From positions 1-64,000 of the forward strand of contig NZ_JAER01000020.1 of the NCBI RefSeq assembly GCF_000519005.1: a stretch of DNA of 64,000 bases, in the 5' to 3' direction. The notes under the pieces are model-generated. The model worked only from the letters and a program-made list of their open reading frames with translations. It was not told where the DNA came from and ran no database searches. Source of the DNA: Nocardioides sp. J54. Its GTDB lineage: Bacteria > Actinomycetota > Actinomycetes > Propionibacteriales > Nocardioidaceae. A program made the position numbers and the translations under genes. The first letter of the stretch is position 1. Every line of letters begins with the position of its first letter. Shown piece by piece: positions 25,698 through 34,306 of the stretch.

Positions 25698-26996
25698 TCA
25701 GGCGGCCCAGTCGAGGAGCAGCCGGGTGCCGTGGATCTCCATGGGCGTGGGTGTCTGCTCGCCCCGGGTGGGGGTGATGCGTCGTGTGCCGGTCGGGTCG
25801 ACCAGGTAGTGGGCCCCGTGGGGATCGCGCCAGATCGTGATCCCGGGGAAGGGTTGTCGGGCTTGCCAGCCGGCGTGGGTCTTGATGCGGTGGTGGGTGC
25901 GGGTGAGTGGGGCGAGGTTGTCGCTGCTGGTGGGCCCGCCTTCGCTGTGGGGTTCCTGGTGATCGATGTCGACGTTGCGCGAGGTGTTGACGGCGTAGGG
26001 GAAGACGTCGGCGGGGTGGATGAGGTGGACCATCTCGCGCAGGCGTCGGGGGATCTCGTAGGCGTCGACGGCCATGGTCTGGTTGAGGTCGATGACCGGC
26101 AGGACCTGCACCTTGCCGGCGACGTGGGCGATGGTCTTGCGCACCCATGCGGTGGTGACGGGGCCGTGGCCCTCGAACCTGGCGATGGGGGAGTCGGGGG
26201 TGAGGTGGAGGTAGATCTTCACCTTGGGTTTCACCGGTCCGACGGAGAGGTCGGGGTGGGTGTCGGGGTTGACGAGGTGGGCGAACGCGGCGAGCTTGCG
26301 CTCGACCTTGCTGACGTCCGGGAGGGTCTCCTCCAGGCTCGTGGCGACGGCGTTCAACGCGGTGTCGGCGGCGAGGATGACGGTGGCGTGGTCGCGGATG
26401 GTGAGGGTGGCGATGCCGTGGCGATTGACGCGGGACATGCGGACGAAGCGGTCCTTCTCGGCGGCTTCTTCCTTCGCCCTGGCGAGCTCGGGGGCGGCGG
26501 CGGTGATCTTGGGCTCGACGAGGGTCTCGAACCGGGTCCAGGGCAGCCGGCCGTCGGCGACCTCGTGGACTTCGTGGTCGACCCAGGCTGCTTCGTCGCT
26601 GGTGAGGTCGCGGGTGGCCTCGGCGACGTGGCGTGCGTGGCGGACGCGGACGGTGCCGGCGTCGATGCCGGCCTGCAGCTTGGGGAGTCGGTGGTGCAGG
26701 TCGACGGCGTCGGCGATGAGTCGTTTGGCACCGAGGGGGCTGGTCTGGATGCGGGCGCCGAAGGTGGCGGCGGCGTACTCGGTGATCCTGGGTGTGCCCT
26801 CGGCCCCGGCGGGCCTGGCGCGGTCGCGGCCGCGCTTGTCGTGGACCGGGAGGGTGTCGGGGTTGTGCAGGACGGCCCACTGGTAGGCGGCGCGGAGGAT
26901 GTCGCGCTCGGCCTGCTGGCGCACCGCGTGCTGGTCCTCGACGAAGTCGAGGACCTGGTTGGCGGTCATCTCCGCCACCGCCCGATCGGTGACCAT
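25698..26996 (-). CDS. DUF222 / HNH endonuclease domain protein (13E12-like)
   Basis: A 432-residue protein. The first 300 or so residues are the DUF222 helical domain (AVRQQAERDILRAAYQWA; GAKRLIADAVDLHHRLPKL; GTVRVRHARHVAEATRDL). The C-terminus holds an HNH nuclease motif (NVDIDHQEPHSEGGPTSSDNLAPLTRTHHRIKT: conserved DH, N and H..H). Proteins of this group occur in many divergent copies in actinobacterial genomes and are often linked to mobile DNA; their role is not settled. ATG at 26996 is chosen; GGTGGG upstream is a weak ribosome site. The GC profile looks similar to the neighbours. The 134 bp after its end hold nothing recognisable. Confidence 0.85.
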   Translation of the reverse strand: MVTDRAVAEMTANQVLDFVEDQHAVRQQAERDILRAAYQWAVLHNPDTLPVHDKRGRDRARPAGAEGTPRITEYAAATFGARIQTSPLGAKRLIADAVDLHHRLPKLQAGIDAGTVRVRHARHVAEATRDLTSDEAAWVDHEVHEVADGRLPWTRFETLVEPKITAAAPELARAKEEAAEKDRFVRMSRVNRHGIATLTIRDHATVILAADTALNAVATSLEETLPDVSKVERKLAAFAHLVNPDTHPDLSVGPVKPKVKIYLHLTPDSPIARFEGHGPVTTAWVRKTIAHVAGKVQVLPVIDLNQTMAVDAYEIPRRLREMVHLIHPADVFPYAVNTSRNVDIDHQEPHSEGGPTSSDNLAPLTRTHHRIKTHAGWQARQPFPGITIWRDPHGAHYLVDPTGTRRITPTRGEQTPTPMEIHGTRLLLDWAA

Positions 26997-27141
26997 GACC
27001 CCACCCAACACCAGGGGTCCGACACAAACGTCCGCAGAAGACCTGCGACGAAAGCGCCTGTGGACGAGGCAGGCTGGCTGGTGATCATCGTTGTCGGCTC
27101 GCCCCAACCCGCGCCCGCGCCGTGACGCCGACGTGCTCGGC

Positions 27142-28055
27142 TCACCGGACGTTCTCGCTCGCGGTCCAGCCCTGGTCGATGGCCAGGCGTTCGGTGACAC
27201 GGAGCACGGTGGCCACCGCCGGACTCGCGGACAGCTCCTCGTCGCTGTAGGTGATGAACCACGGGACAGTCCGGGCCGGTTCAAGCGGCTTCCACACCAG
27301 GCCGTCGAGGTAGTCCCGACCCACGGACTCCAGGGTCAGCAGCACGCTCTGCTGGTCGTGCAGGATGTCGCCGCCCGTGCTCAGGCCGAAGATCACCTCC
27401 CTGGTCCACGTCGGACCCAGGTCGTGCTCCGCGAGGTAGCGGAGGACCCAGTCGTTCCAGGAGCTCATCTCCTCGTCCACCGACAAGATCGGGAAGAGGG
27501 AGAGGTCCGCTGCCGTCACGCAGGGCGCTTCGGCGAGCGGATGCCGACTGCCCACCAGCGCACCGACACGTTCCTCCCTCACGTAGATGCTGCTGAGCCC
27601 CGGTCGGCGGAACCTGCCGCCGATGGCGAGGTGCAGGTCCCCGGCGAGAAGCTGCCGTGCCACGTCCGCACGCGGAAGGGTGGTCTGGTGGATCGCGACC
27701 TGCGGCACGTTCGCCCGGGCGGCCGCGAGGATGCGACGAGGAGTGAGCAGCGAAGGCTCGCTGACGTGGATGCGGAGGACGCCGGGCAGGCCTGCTGTGA
27801 CCCTCGTCCTCTCCACTGCCCGGCGGACGTCACCCAGAATCGACTCCGCGGCCTTGGCCAGGACCTCTCCGGCCGGGGTCGGTGCCACTCGCCGGCTCGT
27901 GCGCTCGAAGAGGCGGGCGCCCAGACGTCGCTCCATCCGCTGGAGGGACTGGCTGAGGGCGGGCTGCGCCTGTGGAGACGCTGTGCCGCTCGCGAGATGC
28001 TCCGCTCCTCCGCGATGGCGAGGACGTACTCGAGGTCGCGCAACGACAGATCCAT
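27142..28055 (-). pseudogene. LysR-family regulator, frameshift in the HTH region
   Basis: ATG at 28055 opens MDLSLRDLEYVLAIAEERSISRAAQRLH, the first half of a LysR HTH. The frame is then lost near 27970. The next frame resumes AQPALSQSLQRMERRLGARLFERTSRRVAPTPAGE, the second half, and runs through a full LysR effector domain to 27142. One extra G in the AGGCG run restores LHRAQPALSQ, the usual family sequence, giving about 304 residues. It is divergent from the luciferase-like operon at 28146 and should be its activator. As elsewhere in the window the lesion is a one-base loss, so an assembly error is possible. Confidence 0.8.
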
Positions 28056-28097
28056 AACATCGAGATGCTAGATCGCCACTGCCTTTGGTGTTGGCGG

Positions 28098-28117
28098 TCT
28101 GGAGCAGTCCGACCAGA
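28098..28117. promoter_or_regulatory. LysR-type binding site candidate
   Basis: TCTGG and CCAGA form 5-bp inverted arms 10 bp apart, a spacing close to the T-N11-A pattern of LysR sites. It lies about 30 bp before the start of the luciferase-like gene in the divergent gap. A CCAG-AGA-CTGG repeat overlaps its right arm. The regulator assignment is by position only. Confidence 0.4.
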
Positions 28118-28145
28118 GACTGGTTCCCCGAGTCAAGGAGGAATC

Positions 28146-29156
28146 ATGCGAGTCGGACTCACGCTCGAGATGAAGGCGTCGCCACACCGCACCCAGTCCT
28201 GGACGGAGCTGTGGGAGGACTGCCTGTGGACCTTCGAACAGGCCGAGCAGCTCGGCTTCGACTCGCTCCTGGTCCAGGAGCACTTCTTCAGCGAGGACGG
28301 TTATGCACCCTCCATCCCGATCTTCCTGACCGAGCTGATCCACCGGACGTCGACGGCGCGGATCGGCTCGTACATCTACGTGGCGCCGTTGCACCACCCG
28401 CTCGCGCTCGCCCAGGAGACGGCGGTCCTCGACCAGCTGTCGGGCGGCCGCCTCGACGTGGGGATCGGAAGCGGCCACCGGGTCGCTGAGTACGTCGCGT
28501 TCGGGTTGAACCCCCGCACGCGCCCCTCCCGCATGGAGGAGGCCATCGAGCTGCTCAAGAAGGGCTGGACCGGCGAGCCGGTGGAGCACGAGGGCAAGTA
28601 CTTCACCATCCCCGGCCTCCGGGTCCAGCCGACCCCGCTGCAGCAGCCGCACCCGCCCCTGTGGGTCGCGGCCACCACGCCGGCCGCGGCTGCCCGGGCG
28701 GGTCGGCACGGAGCCAACCTGGCGGGTGCCTCGGTGGACCCGGCCGTGCACGCGGCCTACCACGAGGCGCTCGCCGCTGCCGGGCACGAGCCCGGCTCCA
28801 CGAGGGTCTCGAACCCCTGGAGCATCACGGTCACCGACGAGGACCCCGAGAAGGTCTGGGCCCGCAACCAGTACCTGTACTTCGACCGCTGGGACTACTA
28901 CCGCAAGATCCGTTCGGAGTTCGGCGACCCGGACCTCGACTACGGGCTCGAGCCGGCGGCCGACGCCTACCGTGCCAACGAGCTCATCGGCGACGCCGAC
29001 ACCGTGCTGGCCGTGCTGGAGCCGTTCGTCAAGGACCTCGGGCTCACCGACCTCGTGCTGTTCGGTCCCCACCCCGGCATGGACCTGCGGGGCGAGGGAA
29101 TGGAGAACCTCCAGCGCTTCGCCGAGCAGGTGCTCCCCACCCTGAAGTCGTGGTGA
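28146..29156 (+). CDS. LLM-class (luciferase-like) flavin-dependent oxidoreductase
   Basis: A 336-residue bacterial-luciferase-fold enzyme. GLTLEMKAS is the first strand, AEQLGFDSLLVQEHFF the usual GFDS.w..EHH motif, and TELIHRTSTARIGSYIYVAPLHHPLALAQETAVLDQLSGGRLDVGIGSG is the highly conserved core (HPL..AE...LD.LS.GR...G.G.G). AAGGAGG lies just before the ATG. These enzymes use reduced FMN (or F420) to oxidise alkanes, ketones, sulfonates or similar compounds. An F420 user is conceivable because cofC is in the genome. It is first of three genes (1-bp and 15-bp gaps) with an SDR and an amidohydrolase, under a divergent LysR. Confidence 0.88.
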   Translation: MRVGLTLEMKASPHRTQSWTELWEDCLWTFEQAEQLGFDSLLVQEHFFSEDGYAPSIPIFLTELIHRTSTARIGSYIYVAPLHHPLALAQETAVLDQLSGGRLDVGIGSGHRVAEYVAFGLNPRTRPSRMEEAIELLKKGWTGEPVEHEGKYFTIPGLRVQPTPLQQPHPPLWVAATTPAAAARAGRHGANLAGASVDPAVHAAYHEALAAAGHEPGSTRVSNPWSITVTDEDPEKVWARNQYLYFDRWDYYRKIRSEFGDPDLDYGLEPAADAYRANELIGDADTVLAVLEPFVKDLGLTDLVLFGPHPGMDLRGEGMENLQRFAEQVLPTLKSW

Positions 29157-29157
29157 C

Positions 29158-29889
29158 GTGGACCGGGTCCTCGTCGTGACCGGCGCCCGGGGTGACGTCG
29201 GTGCGGCCGTGGTCACCCGCGCAGCTGCCGCGGGCTACGACGTCGTCGCGGCCGACGTGGTGCCTCCAGACGAGCCATCCGGACCCCACGTCAGTGCGGC
29301 CACGTTCGACCTGGTCGACGATGCTCAGGTGCGGGAGTTCGCCGCAGACGTCGTCGAGCGGTGTGCGTCGGGCGACGTCGAGCACGTCGGGCTCGTCCAC
29401 TGCGCGGGAATTGCCCGGGTCGAGCCCTTCGCGACGTCCGACACCGAGGCGTGGGACGTCATGTACCGGGTCAACCAGCGTGCCCCGCTCCTGCTCACGC
29501 AGGCGCTCCTGCCCGCCCTCACCCGGAGGCCCGAGTCGGCCATCGTCTTCGTCAGCTCGGACTCCGCCCGGGCAGGGGCCGGGCGCGAGGTGGCGTACTC
29601 CGCCACCAAGGCGGCCCTCATCGGTGCTGCGAAGTCCCTGGCGCGTGAGCTGGCGCGCCACCGCGCGAGGGTGAACGTCGTGGCGCCCGGCCCGATCGAG
29701 GGACAGATGGTCGACAGCGCCACTGCCGACCACGAGGGGTACCTCGAGCGACTCGTGGGCGCCGTCCCGCTGCGGCGCCTGGCCACTCCCACCGAGGTCG
29801 CAGCAGCCATCTTGTGGCTCGTCGGCCCGGAATCCACCTACGTGACCGGACAGACGCTCAGCGTCTCCGGCGGAATCACCATGCACTGA
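29158..29889 (+). CDS. Short-chain dehydrogenase/reductase
   Basis: A 243-residue classical SDR. The coenzyme motif is TGARGDVGAAV (TGxxxxxG) at the N-terminus. The catalytic triad is Ser in IVFVSSDSARAGAG, Tyr and Lys in AYSATKAALIGAAKSLA, and NVVAPGPIEGQMV follows. The C-terminus ends with YVTGQTLSVSGGITM as in the FabG branch. It starts 1 bp after the luciferase-like gene stop (GTG start) and is followed 15 bp later by the amidohydrolase. It probably oxidises or reduces the alcohol/ketone made or used by the first enzyme. Confidence 0.9.
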   Translation: MDRVLVVTGARGDVGAAVVTRAAAAGYDVVAADVVPPDEPSGPHVSAATFDLVDDAQVREFAADVVERCASGDVEHVGLVHCAGIARVEPFATSDTEAWDVMYRVNQRAPLLLTQALLPALTRRPESAIVFVSSDSARAGAGREVAYSATKAALIGAAKSLARELARHRARVNVVAPGPIEGQMVDSATADHEGYLERLVGAVPLRRLATPTEVAAAILWLVGPESTYVTGQTLSVSGGITMH

Positions 29890-29904
29890 CCACCAGGAGG
29901 ACCC

Positions 29905-30756
29905 ATGCCCATCGTCGACTCCCACATGCACCTCATCGACGTGACGAACCACGACTGGTACCCCGGACTGAAGGTCTGGGCCGACGCCATCGACTTCCCG
30001 GAGCTGTACGCCGACTTCCTGCTGCCCGACTACCGCGAGGGGGACACCAGGTCGGTGGACGCGTTCGTGCACGTGTCGGCCACCACCCTGCCTCGGGCCT
30101 ACCTCGCCGAGACCCGGTGGGTCGACCAGCTGGCTGACGACAACGACCTCGACCTGGCGATCGTCGCCACGGTGGACCCGACGCTGGCCCGGGACGAGAT
30201 CGTGGCCGACCTCGAGACCCAGGCTGAGAGCTCCCGGCTGCGAGGACTGCGGGTCCTGTACGGCCTCGAGCCGGGCACGGACGCCGCGGACACCATCCTG
30301 CGCTGGCTCGAGGAGCGTGGCCTCGTGTTCGACCTCGTGACGAACCCGGAGGGCATGACTGCCTGGCTGCGTTCGCTCGAGCGGTTCCCCGACCTTCGCG
30401 TCGTCCTCGAGCACACGGGGTGGCCCACGGGGACCGACCCCGATGCCCGGGCCGCGTGGACGACGGCGATCCACGACTTCGCTGCGTCGACCGATGCGCT
30501 CTGCAAGCTGACCGGGCTCGGCATGGTCACCCGCGACACCACGGAGGCCACCCTCCGACCGTGGCTCGACACCGTGATCGAGGAGCTCGGCTGGGACCGG
30601 GTGGCGTTCGGGTCCAACCTGCCGATCGAGACCATGGGAGGGACCCACGGGCAGATGCTCGAGACCTTCTCTGTCGTCGTGGGCCAGGTCGACGAAGCCG
30701 AGCAGGCCAAGTTCTGGGGCGAGAACGCCCGCCGCGTCTACTGGTCCACCGCGTGA
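29905..30756 (+). CDS. Amidohydrolase family (TIM-barrel) metal-dependent hydrolase
   Basis: A 283-residue protein of the amidohydrolase_2 type. It opens PIVDSHMHLIDV, where HMH supplies two metal ligands. Further family strands are VVLEHTGWP (metal His) and VAFGSNLPIE, which holds an Asn where the usual metal-binding Asp of GSD-type motifs sits. GGACC-type ribosome site AGGAGG precedes the ATG. Members hydrolyse lactones, decarboxylate aromatic acids or open rings; many 2-pyrone-4,6-dicarboxylate lactonase-like proteins share this layout. Last gene of the LysR-linked operon. The Asp-to-Asn change is worth checking for effect on metal use. Confidence 0.83.
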   Translation: MPIVDSHMHLIDVTNHDWYPGLKVWADAIDFPELYADFLLPDYREGDTRSVDAFVHVSATTLPRAYLAETRWVDQLADDNDLDLAIVATVDPTLARDEIVADLETQAESSRLRGLRVLYGLEPGTDAADTILRWLEERGLVFDLVTNPEGMTAWLRSLERFPDLRVVLEHTGWPTGTDPDARAAWTTAIHDFAASTDALCKLTGLGMVTRDTTEATLRPWLDTVIEELGWDRVAFGSNLPIETMGGTHGQMLETFSVVVGQVDEAEQAKFWGENARRVYWSTA

Positions 30757-30760
30757 TGAG

Positions 30761-30803
30761 ATCGGGCTGAGCAGGATCGGCCTGAGCAGGATCGGCCCGA
30801 GCG
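30761..30803. repeat. Short tandem repeat, 15-bp unit
   Basis: ATCGGGCTGAGCAGG is followed directly by ATCGGCCTGAGCAGG and a partial third copy (ATCGGCCCGAGCG). It lies in the gap between the convergent amidohydrolase and YaeQ genes. Confidence 0.5.
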
Positions 30804-30856
30804 TCCCCTCTTCCGGCCACTGCGCCGGTGTCTGGCTGCGGGGCGGGGCCGCGCGA

Positions 30857-31405
30857 CTAGCGGATCGGTTGGTCGTGGATCGCCGAGGAGAGGTTCGCCC
30901 CGTTCAGCTGGAGGTAGAGGTGCCGCTCGGTGACGGTCAGCGTGAGCGCGTTGCGGCGCTCGAGGGCCGCCACGGCGGAATCGATGAACCCGGGCTCGAA
31001 GCTGTGCAGGACGATCTCGTCTGCGCGGTGGATCTTCGCACCCGCCCACTGCGCCAGGACCCTGGCCGGGTCTCGGTGGGTGTAGATGGTCGTGCGCTCG
31101 GCCGCCTTGCTGCCCGCGTGGAGGCGCGCTGCATCGGGTGCTCCGACCTCGATCCAGGCCAGCAGCTTCCCGCTCATGTCGCGCACGAGAACCGCTGGGT
31201 CGGAGGTCGCGGAGATTCCCTCGCTGAACGCGATGCCGTCTTCGTGCTCGAGGCAGTATGCGAGCACGCGCGTCACGAGGTACGCCTCGGTCTCCGACGG
31301 GTGCCGCGCGGCGCGCAGCGTGAGCTGCTCGTAGACGCCGCGATCGGTGTCGGCCAGCTCGATCTCGAAGGTGTGCATCGTCGCGCCGGCCGCCATGCGG
31401 GTCAT
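30857..31405 (-). CDS. YaeQ family protein
   Basis: A 182-residue protein of the YaeQ family. It shows FEIELADTDRGVYEQLTLRAARHPSETEAYLVTRVLAYCLEH, the family's signature N-terminal block, and WIEVGAPDAARLHAGSKAAERTTIYTH, a PD-(D/E)xK-like core (E in IEVG, K in SKAAERT). YaeQ proteins share a nuclease-like fold, but no activity is firmly established. The ATG at 31405 is used; ATG at 31396 (MAAGATMHTF) is equally plausible. Located between two convergent or divergent unrelated genes. Confidence 0.9.
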   Translation of the reverse strand: MTRMAAGATMHTFEIELADTDRGVYEQLTLRAARHPSETEAYLVTRVLAYCLEHEDGIAFSEGISATSDPAVLVRDMSGKLLAWIEVGAPDAARLHAGSKAAERTTIYTHRDPARVLAQWAGAKIHRADEIVLHSFEPGFIDSAVAALERRNALTLTVTERHLYLQLNGANLSSAIHDQPIR

Positions 31406-31565
31406 GCTGGCCCAGGACGCGTCCCCGCGTCGAATGGTCGAGGCCCGGTCCTTCTCCGAAGCGCCTAGAGTCGGTCATCCACGTGCGGGCCGGTGCCGGC
31501 CCGGACGGTCGGGCGACAGCCTCGGGCGAGCCCGGGGAGACGGGACCAGGGGCGAAGGGGCTGCT

Positions 31566-32552
31566 GTGACGCACGACGACCAGGTCGACGAGTCAGCAGC
31601 GGACGACGGCGCGCGGGACGAGCTCGCTGCCCTCGCGCGTGGCCCACGCGGGACGGCGGCGGCTGCGGCGCTGACGGGGCTGGGCATGGGGCTGGCGGAG
31701 ATGCGTTTCGACGAGCTGGTGGCCGGACCCCTGGTCGTGGGCGTGCCGGCTGCGTTCCTGTCCGTGTTCTGCCTGTGGCAGGTCGTGCGGTTCACGCCCG
31801 CCTCGGTCGACCGGCTGGAGGCCTTCGTCCTGCGCGCTGGCGGTCGGTTCACGCCAGTGGCGGACGGGGCGCGCGGCTACACGGCGACGCCCTTCCGTCA
31901 CGGCGACCAGCCGCGTCGTTTCGGAGTGGTCAGGTACGGCGCGCACGGCACCCGGATCGAGATAGGTCACCTGCTGTCGTCCTCTGCGCACCCCAGGGCG
32001 CAGCTGGTCGAGCGGCGGCACGCCTACGCCGTCATCGAGCTGCCCGAGCGCATGCCTCAGATGGTCCTCGACTTCGGGCACCTCCGCAGCTTCCTCGGGA
32101 TCCGCCTGACGCCGGAGCACTGGGACCGGTCGCAGCTGGTCGACGTCGGGGGCGGACGCCGGTTCCGCCTGTTCGTCGCCGAAGGCGGAGAGCACGTCGC
32201 ACGCAGGTTCTTCACCGCCGACGTGGTGCGGGCGTTCGAGGAGGTCGGGCGTCACTACGACGTCGAGATCGACGCGAGCCACCTGTACCTGCTCTCGATG
32301 AGGTCAGCGGCCTCCGGCTCCGACCGTCGCTGGGAGAAGCAGCGAAACCTCATCGAGGGCCTTGCCGGGACCGTGGTCGGATCGCCGGTGTGGGACGACG
32401 TGCGAGGTCCGCGGAGAGGCCGCGGGCCGCGCACGGGAAGCCTGGTGATGGACGTGAAGCGCGGCGTCAGGGTCGTCCTCGCAGCGGCGACGGCAGCAGT
32501 CGTCGTCCTCTCGGCGATCGTCCTCCACGCCCAGGGGCTCCTGCACGTCTGA
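31566..32552 (+). CDS. Hypothetical membrane protein
   Basis: A 328-residue protein I do not recognise. It has an N-terminal acidic segment (DDQVDESAADDGARDEL), a hydrophobic hairpin at about residues 30-78 (two helices: VVGVPAAFLSVFCLWQVV and the preceding stretch), a soluble domain of about 200 residues rich in Arg and aromatic residues, and a final transmembrane helix (VRVVLAAATAAVVVLSAIVLH) near the C-terminus. GTG start with GAAGGGG upstream. Topology would be two N-terminal helices, a cytoplasmic domain, then a C-terminal anchor. No catalytic motif is visible. Confidence 0.7.
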   Translation: MTHDDQVDESAADDGARDELAALARGPRGTAAAAALTGLGMGLAEMRFDELVAGPLVVGVPAAFLSVFCLWQVVRFTPASVDRLEAFVLRAGGRFTPVADGARGYTATPFRHGDQPRRFGVVRYGAHGTRIEIGHLLSSSAHPRAQLVERRHAYAVIELPERMPQMVLDFGHLRSFLGIRLTPEHWDRSQLVDVGGGRRFRLFVAEGGEHVARRFFTADVVRAFEEVGRHYDVEIDASHLYLLSMRSAASGSDRRWEKQRNLIEGLAGTVVGSPVWDDVRGPRRGRGPRTGSLVMDVKRGVRVVLAAATAAVVVLSAIVLHAQGLLHV

Positions 32553-32582
32553 CGAGACGTGCAGCACGCCGGGTTGTCAGTG

Positions 32583-33461
32583 TCAGAGCCGCAGCAGGCG
32601 CTCGCACTCCTCGACCAGCCTCGCCCGCAGCGGCCGACCGCGCTCGGCAAACCCGCGCTGGGCCTCGACGTACGCCGCCTTCCCCTCCGCCGTCTCCACG
32701 CGGACCGGGTCGAAGCCGAGGTCGGCGAGGTCGTAGGGCGCGGCGCGCATGTCCATGACGCGGATGTCCCAGGCGAGCTCGAAGCAGTCGGCGACGAGGT
32801 CGGAGGAGATCATCGGCGACAGGCGGAAGGCGTGCTTGTAGAGGTCCATGCCGGCGTGGAGGCAGCCGGGCTGCTCGAAGTCGGGGCGGTCGTCGCGGCC
32901 GGGGCGCAGGGTGTTGAGGGGGCGGGCCGGGGCGGTGAAGAAGCGGTAGGCGTCGAAGTGGGAGCAGGCGATGCGGTGGCCCTCGACGACGGCGTCCGTG
33001 CCCGCGGGGCCCAGGCGCAGCGGCCAGTCGGCGTGGCGGGTCTCGTCCTCGGCGAGGCGGTAGACCATGGCCCACTCGTGGAGGCCGAAGCAGCCGAAGT
33101 GCGGGGCGCGGGCGGCGGTGGCGCTCAGCAGGCGGTGCAGTGACTCGACGAGCAGCCGCTGCGCCGCGACGTACGACGACGCGACGGTCACGCCGCCCGG
33201 GACGCCCGGGACGGTCTCGTAGCCCTTGAGCCCGGCGTACGTGCCGTCGTCCTCCAGCACCACGCCGGCGCCCGGGTGCCAGCGGCGCAGCTGGGCGGGG
33301 CGGTAGGAGTAGTAGGTGAAGAGGAAGTCGAAGACGGGGTGCTTCACGTGCGCCTCGCGGCGGGCGAGGTGCGGCGCGACGTAGCCGTCGACGCGCTCGG
33401 CGTGCGCGGCAGCGCGGGCGCGCCACTCCGCGGGCGCGAGCACGACCTCCTGCGCATTCAC
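32583..33461 (-). CDS. Conserved actinobacterial protein annotated as 3-methyladenine DNA glycosylase-like
   Basis: A 292-residue cytoplasmic protein. It contains HPVFDFLFTYYSYRPAQLRRWHPG, HFGCFGLHEWAMVYR, CSHFDAYRFFTAPARPLNTLRP and LYKHAFRLSPMISSDLVADCFELAWDIRVMDMRAAPYDL. I associate this with a widespread actinobacterial family usually labelled 3-methyladenine DNA glycosylase; I see no HhH-GPD or AlkD repeat motif, so the label should be treated as weak. The many conserved His, Asp and aromatic residues suggest an enzyme. GTG start with a leaderless-type -10 box, divergent from the FAH-family gene 32 bp away. Confidence 0.6.
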   Translation of the reverse strand: MNAQEVVLAPAEWRARAAAHAERVDGYVAPHLARREAHVKHPVFDFLFTYYSYRPAQLRRWHPGAGVVLEDDGTYAGLKGYETVPGVPGGVTVASSYVAAQRLLVESLHRLLSATAARAPHFGCFGLHEWAMVYRLAEDETRHADWPLRLGPAGTDAVVEGHRIACSHFDAYRFFTAPARPLNTLRPGRDDRPDFEQPGCLHAGMDLYKHAFRLSPMISSDLVADCFELAWDIRVMDMRAAPYDLADLGFDPVRVETAEGKAAYVEAQRGFAERGRPLRARLVEECERLLRL

Positions 33462-33469
33462 GACCGACC

Positions 33470-33487
33470 ACCTTAGGTCGATAGGCT
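33470..33487. promoter_or_regulatory. Divergent pair of leaderless-type -10 boxes
   Basis: Minus-strand TAAGGT (33470-33475) lies 8 nt before the GTG at 33461, and plus-strand TAGGCT (33482-33487) lies 6 nt before the GTG at 33494. Both genes lack ribosome sites, so both probably have leaderless transcripts from a 32-bp gap. The centre also contains the palindrome ACCTTAGGT. Confidence 0.5.
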
Positions 33488-33493
33488 CGCCGG

Positions 33494-34306
33494 GTGCGCA
33501 TCGTCAGATTCACCACGGGGGAGGAGCCGGCCTACGGCGTCCTGACCGGAGACCTCGACGAGTACGGCCAGCCTGCTGACGACGCGGTCATCGTCGGCCT
33601 CGCGGGCGACCCGCTCTACGTCGGCGTGAAGCTCCTCGAGAAGGAGTACCGGTTCGAGGACGTCCGGCTGCTGGCGCCGGTGCTGCCGCGCAGCAAGGTC
33701 GTCGGCATCGGCAAGAACTACGCCGCCCACGCGGCCGAGATGGGCGGGGAGGTGCCGGCCGAGCCGCTGATGTTCATCAAGCCGAACACCACGGTCATCG
33801 GGCCCGGCGACTCGATCCTCTACCCGAAGCAGTCGGAGAACGTGCACTACGAGGGCGAGCTCGCCGTCGTGATCGGCCGGATCTGCCGCGACGTCCCCGC
33901 CGAGCAGGCGACCGACGTCATCCACGGCTACACGATCGCCAACGACGTCACCGCACGCGACCTCCAGCGCTCCGACGTCCAGTTCACCCGCGGCAAGGGC
34001 TTCGACACGTTCTGCCCGCTGGGCCCGTGGATCGAGACCGACCTCGACCCGCACGACTTCAACCAGGGCCGCCGGGTCCAGACCTTCCTCAACGGCGAGG
34101 TCGTCCAGGACGGTACGACGGCCGACATGGTCTTCGACGTCCCCGCACTCGTCGCCCACGTCTCCAGCGTGATGACGCTGCTGCCGGGCGACGTCATCCT
34201 CACCGGCACCCCGGAGGGTGTCGGTCCCATGCAGGTCGGCGACGAGGTGGAGATCTCGATCGACGGCCTCGGCACCCTCACGAACAAGGTGGAAGCACGA
34301 GCATGA
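33494..34306 (+). CDS. Fumarylacetoacetate hydrolase (FAH) family protein
   Basis: A 270-residue enzyme. It contains [31 protein letters not shown], a lid-and-active-site start, then [19 protein letters not shown] with the metal ligands (E-x-E), [13 protein letters not shown] and [15 protein letters not shown], all typical of the FahA/MhpD-like hydrolase and isomerase family. It ends with the [25 protein letters not shown] motif. It cleaves or isomerises 2-oxo/2-hydroxy-dienoate or acylpyruvate compounds; the exact substrate is not visible. Its stop overlaps the gltX ATG (ATGA), so the two are co-transcribed. Confidence 0.88.
   Translation: MRIVRFTTGEEPAYGVLTGDLDEYGQPADDAVIVGLAGDPLYVGVKLLEKEYRFEDVRLLAPVLPRSKVVGIGKNYAAHAAEMGGEVPAEPLMFIKPNTTVIGPGDSILYPKQSENVHYEGELAVVIGRICRDVPAEQATDVIHGYTIANDVTARDLQRSDVQFTRGKGFDTFCPLGPWIETDLDPHDFNQGRRVQTFLNGEVVQDGTTADMVFDVPALVAHVSSVMTLLPGDVILTGTPEGVGPMQVGDEVEISIDGLGTLTNKVEARA

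Noticed and set aside
25698..26996. DUF222/HNH protein as an intein or homing endonuclease
   Set aside because: It has the free-standing DUF222 domain order, its own start and stop, and no split host gene around it.
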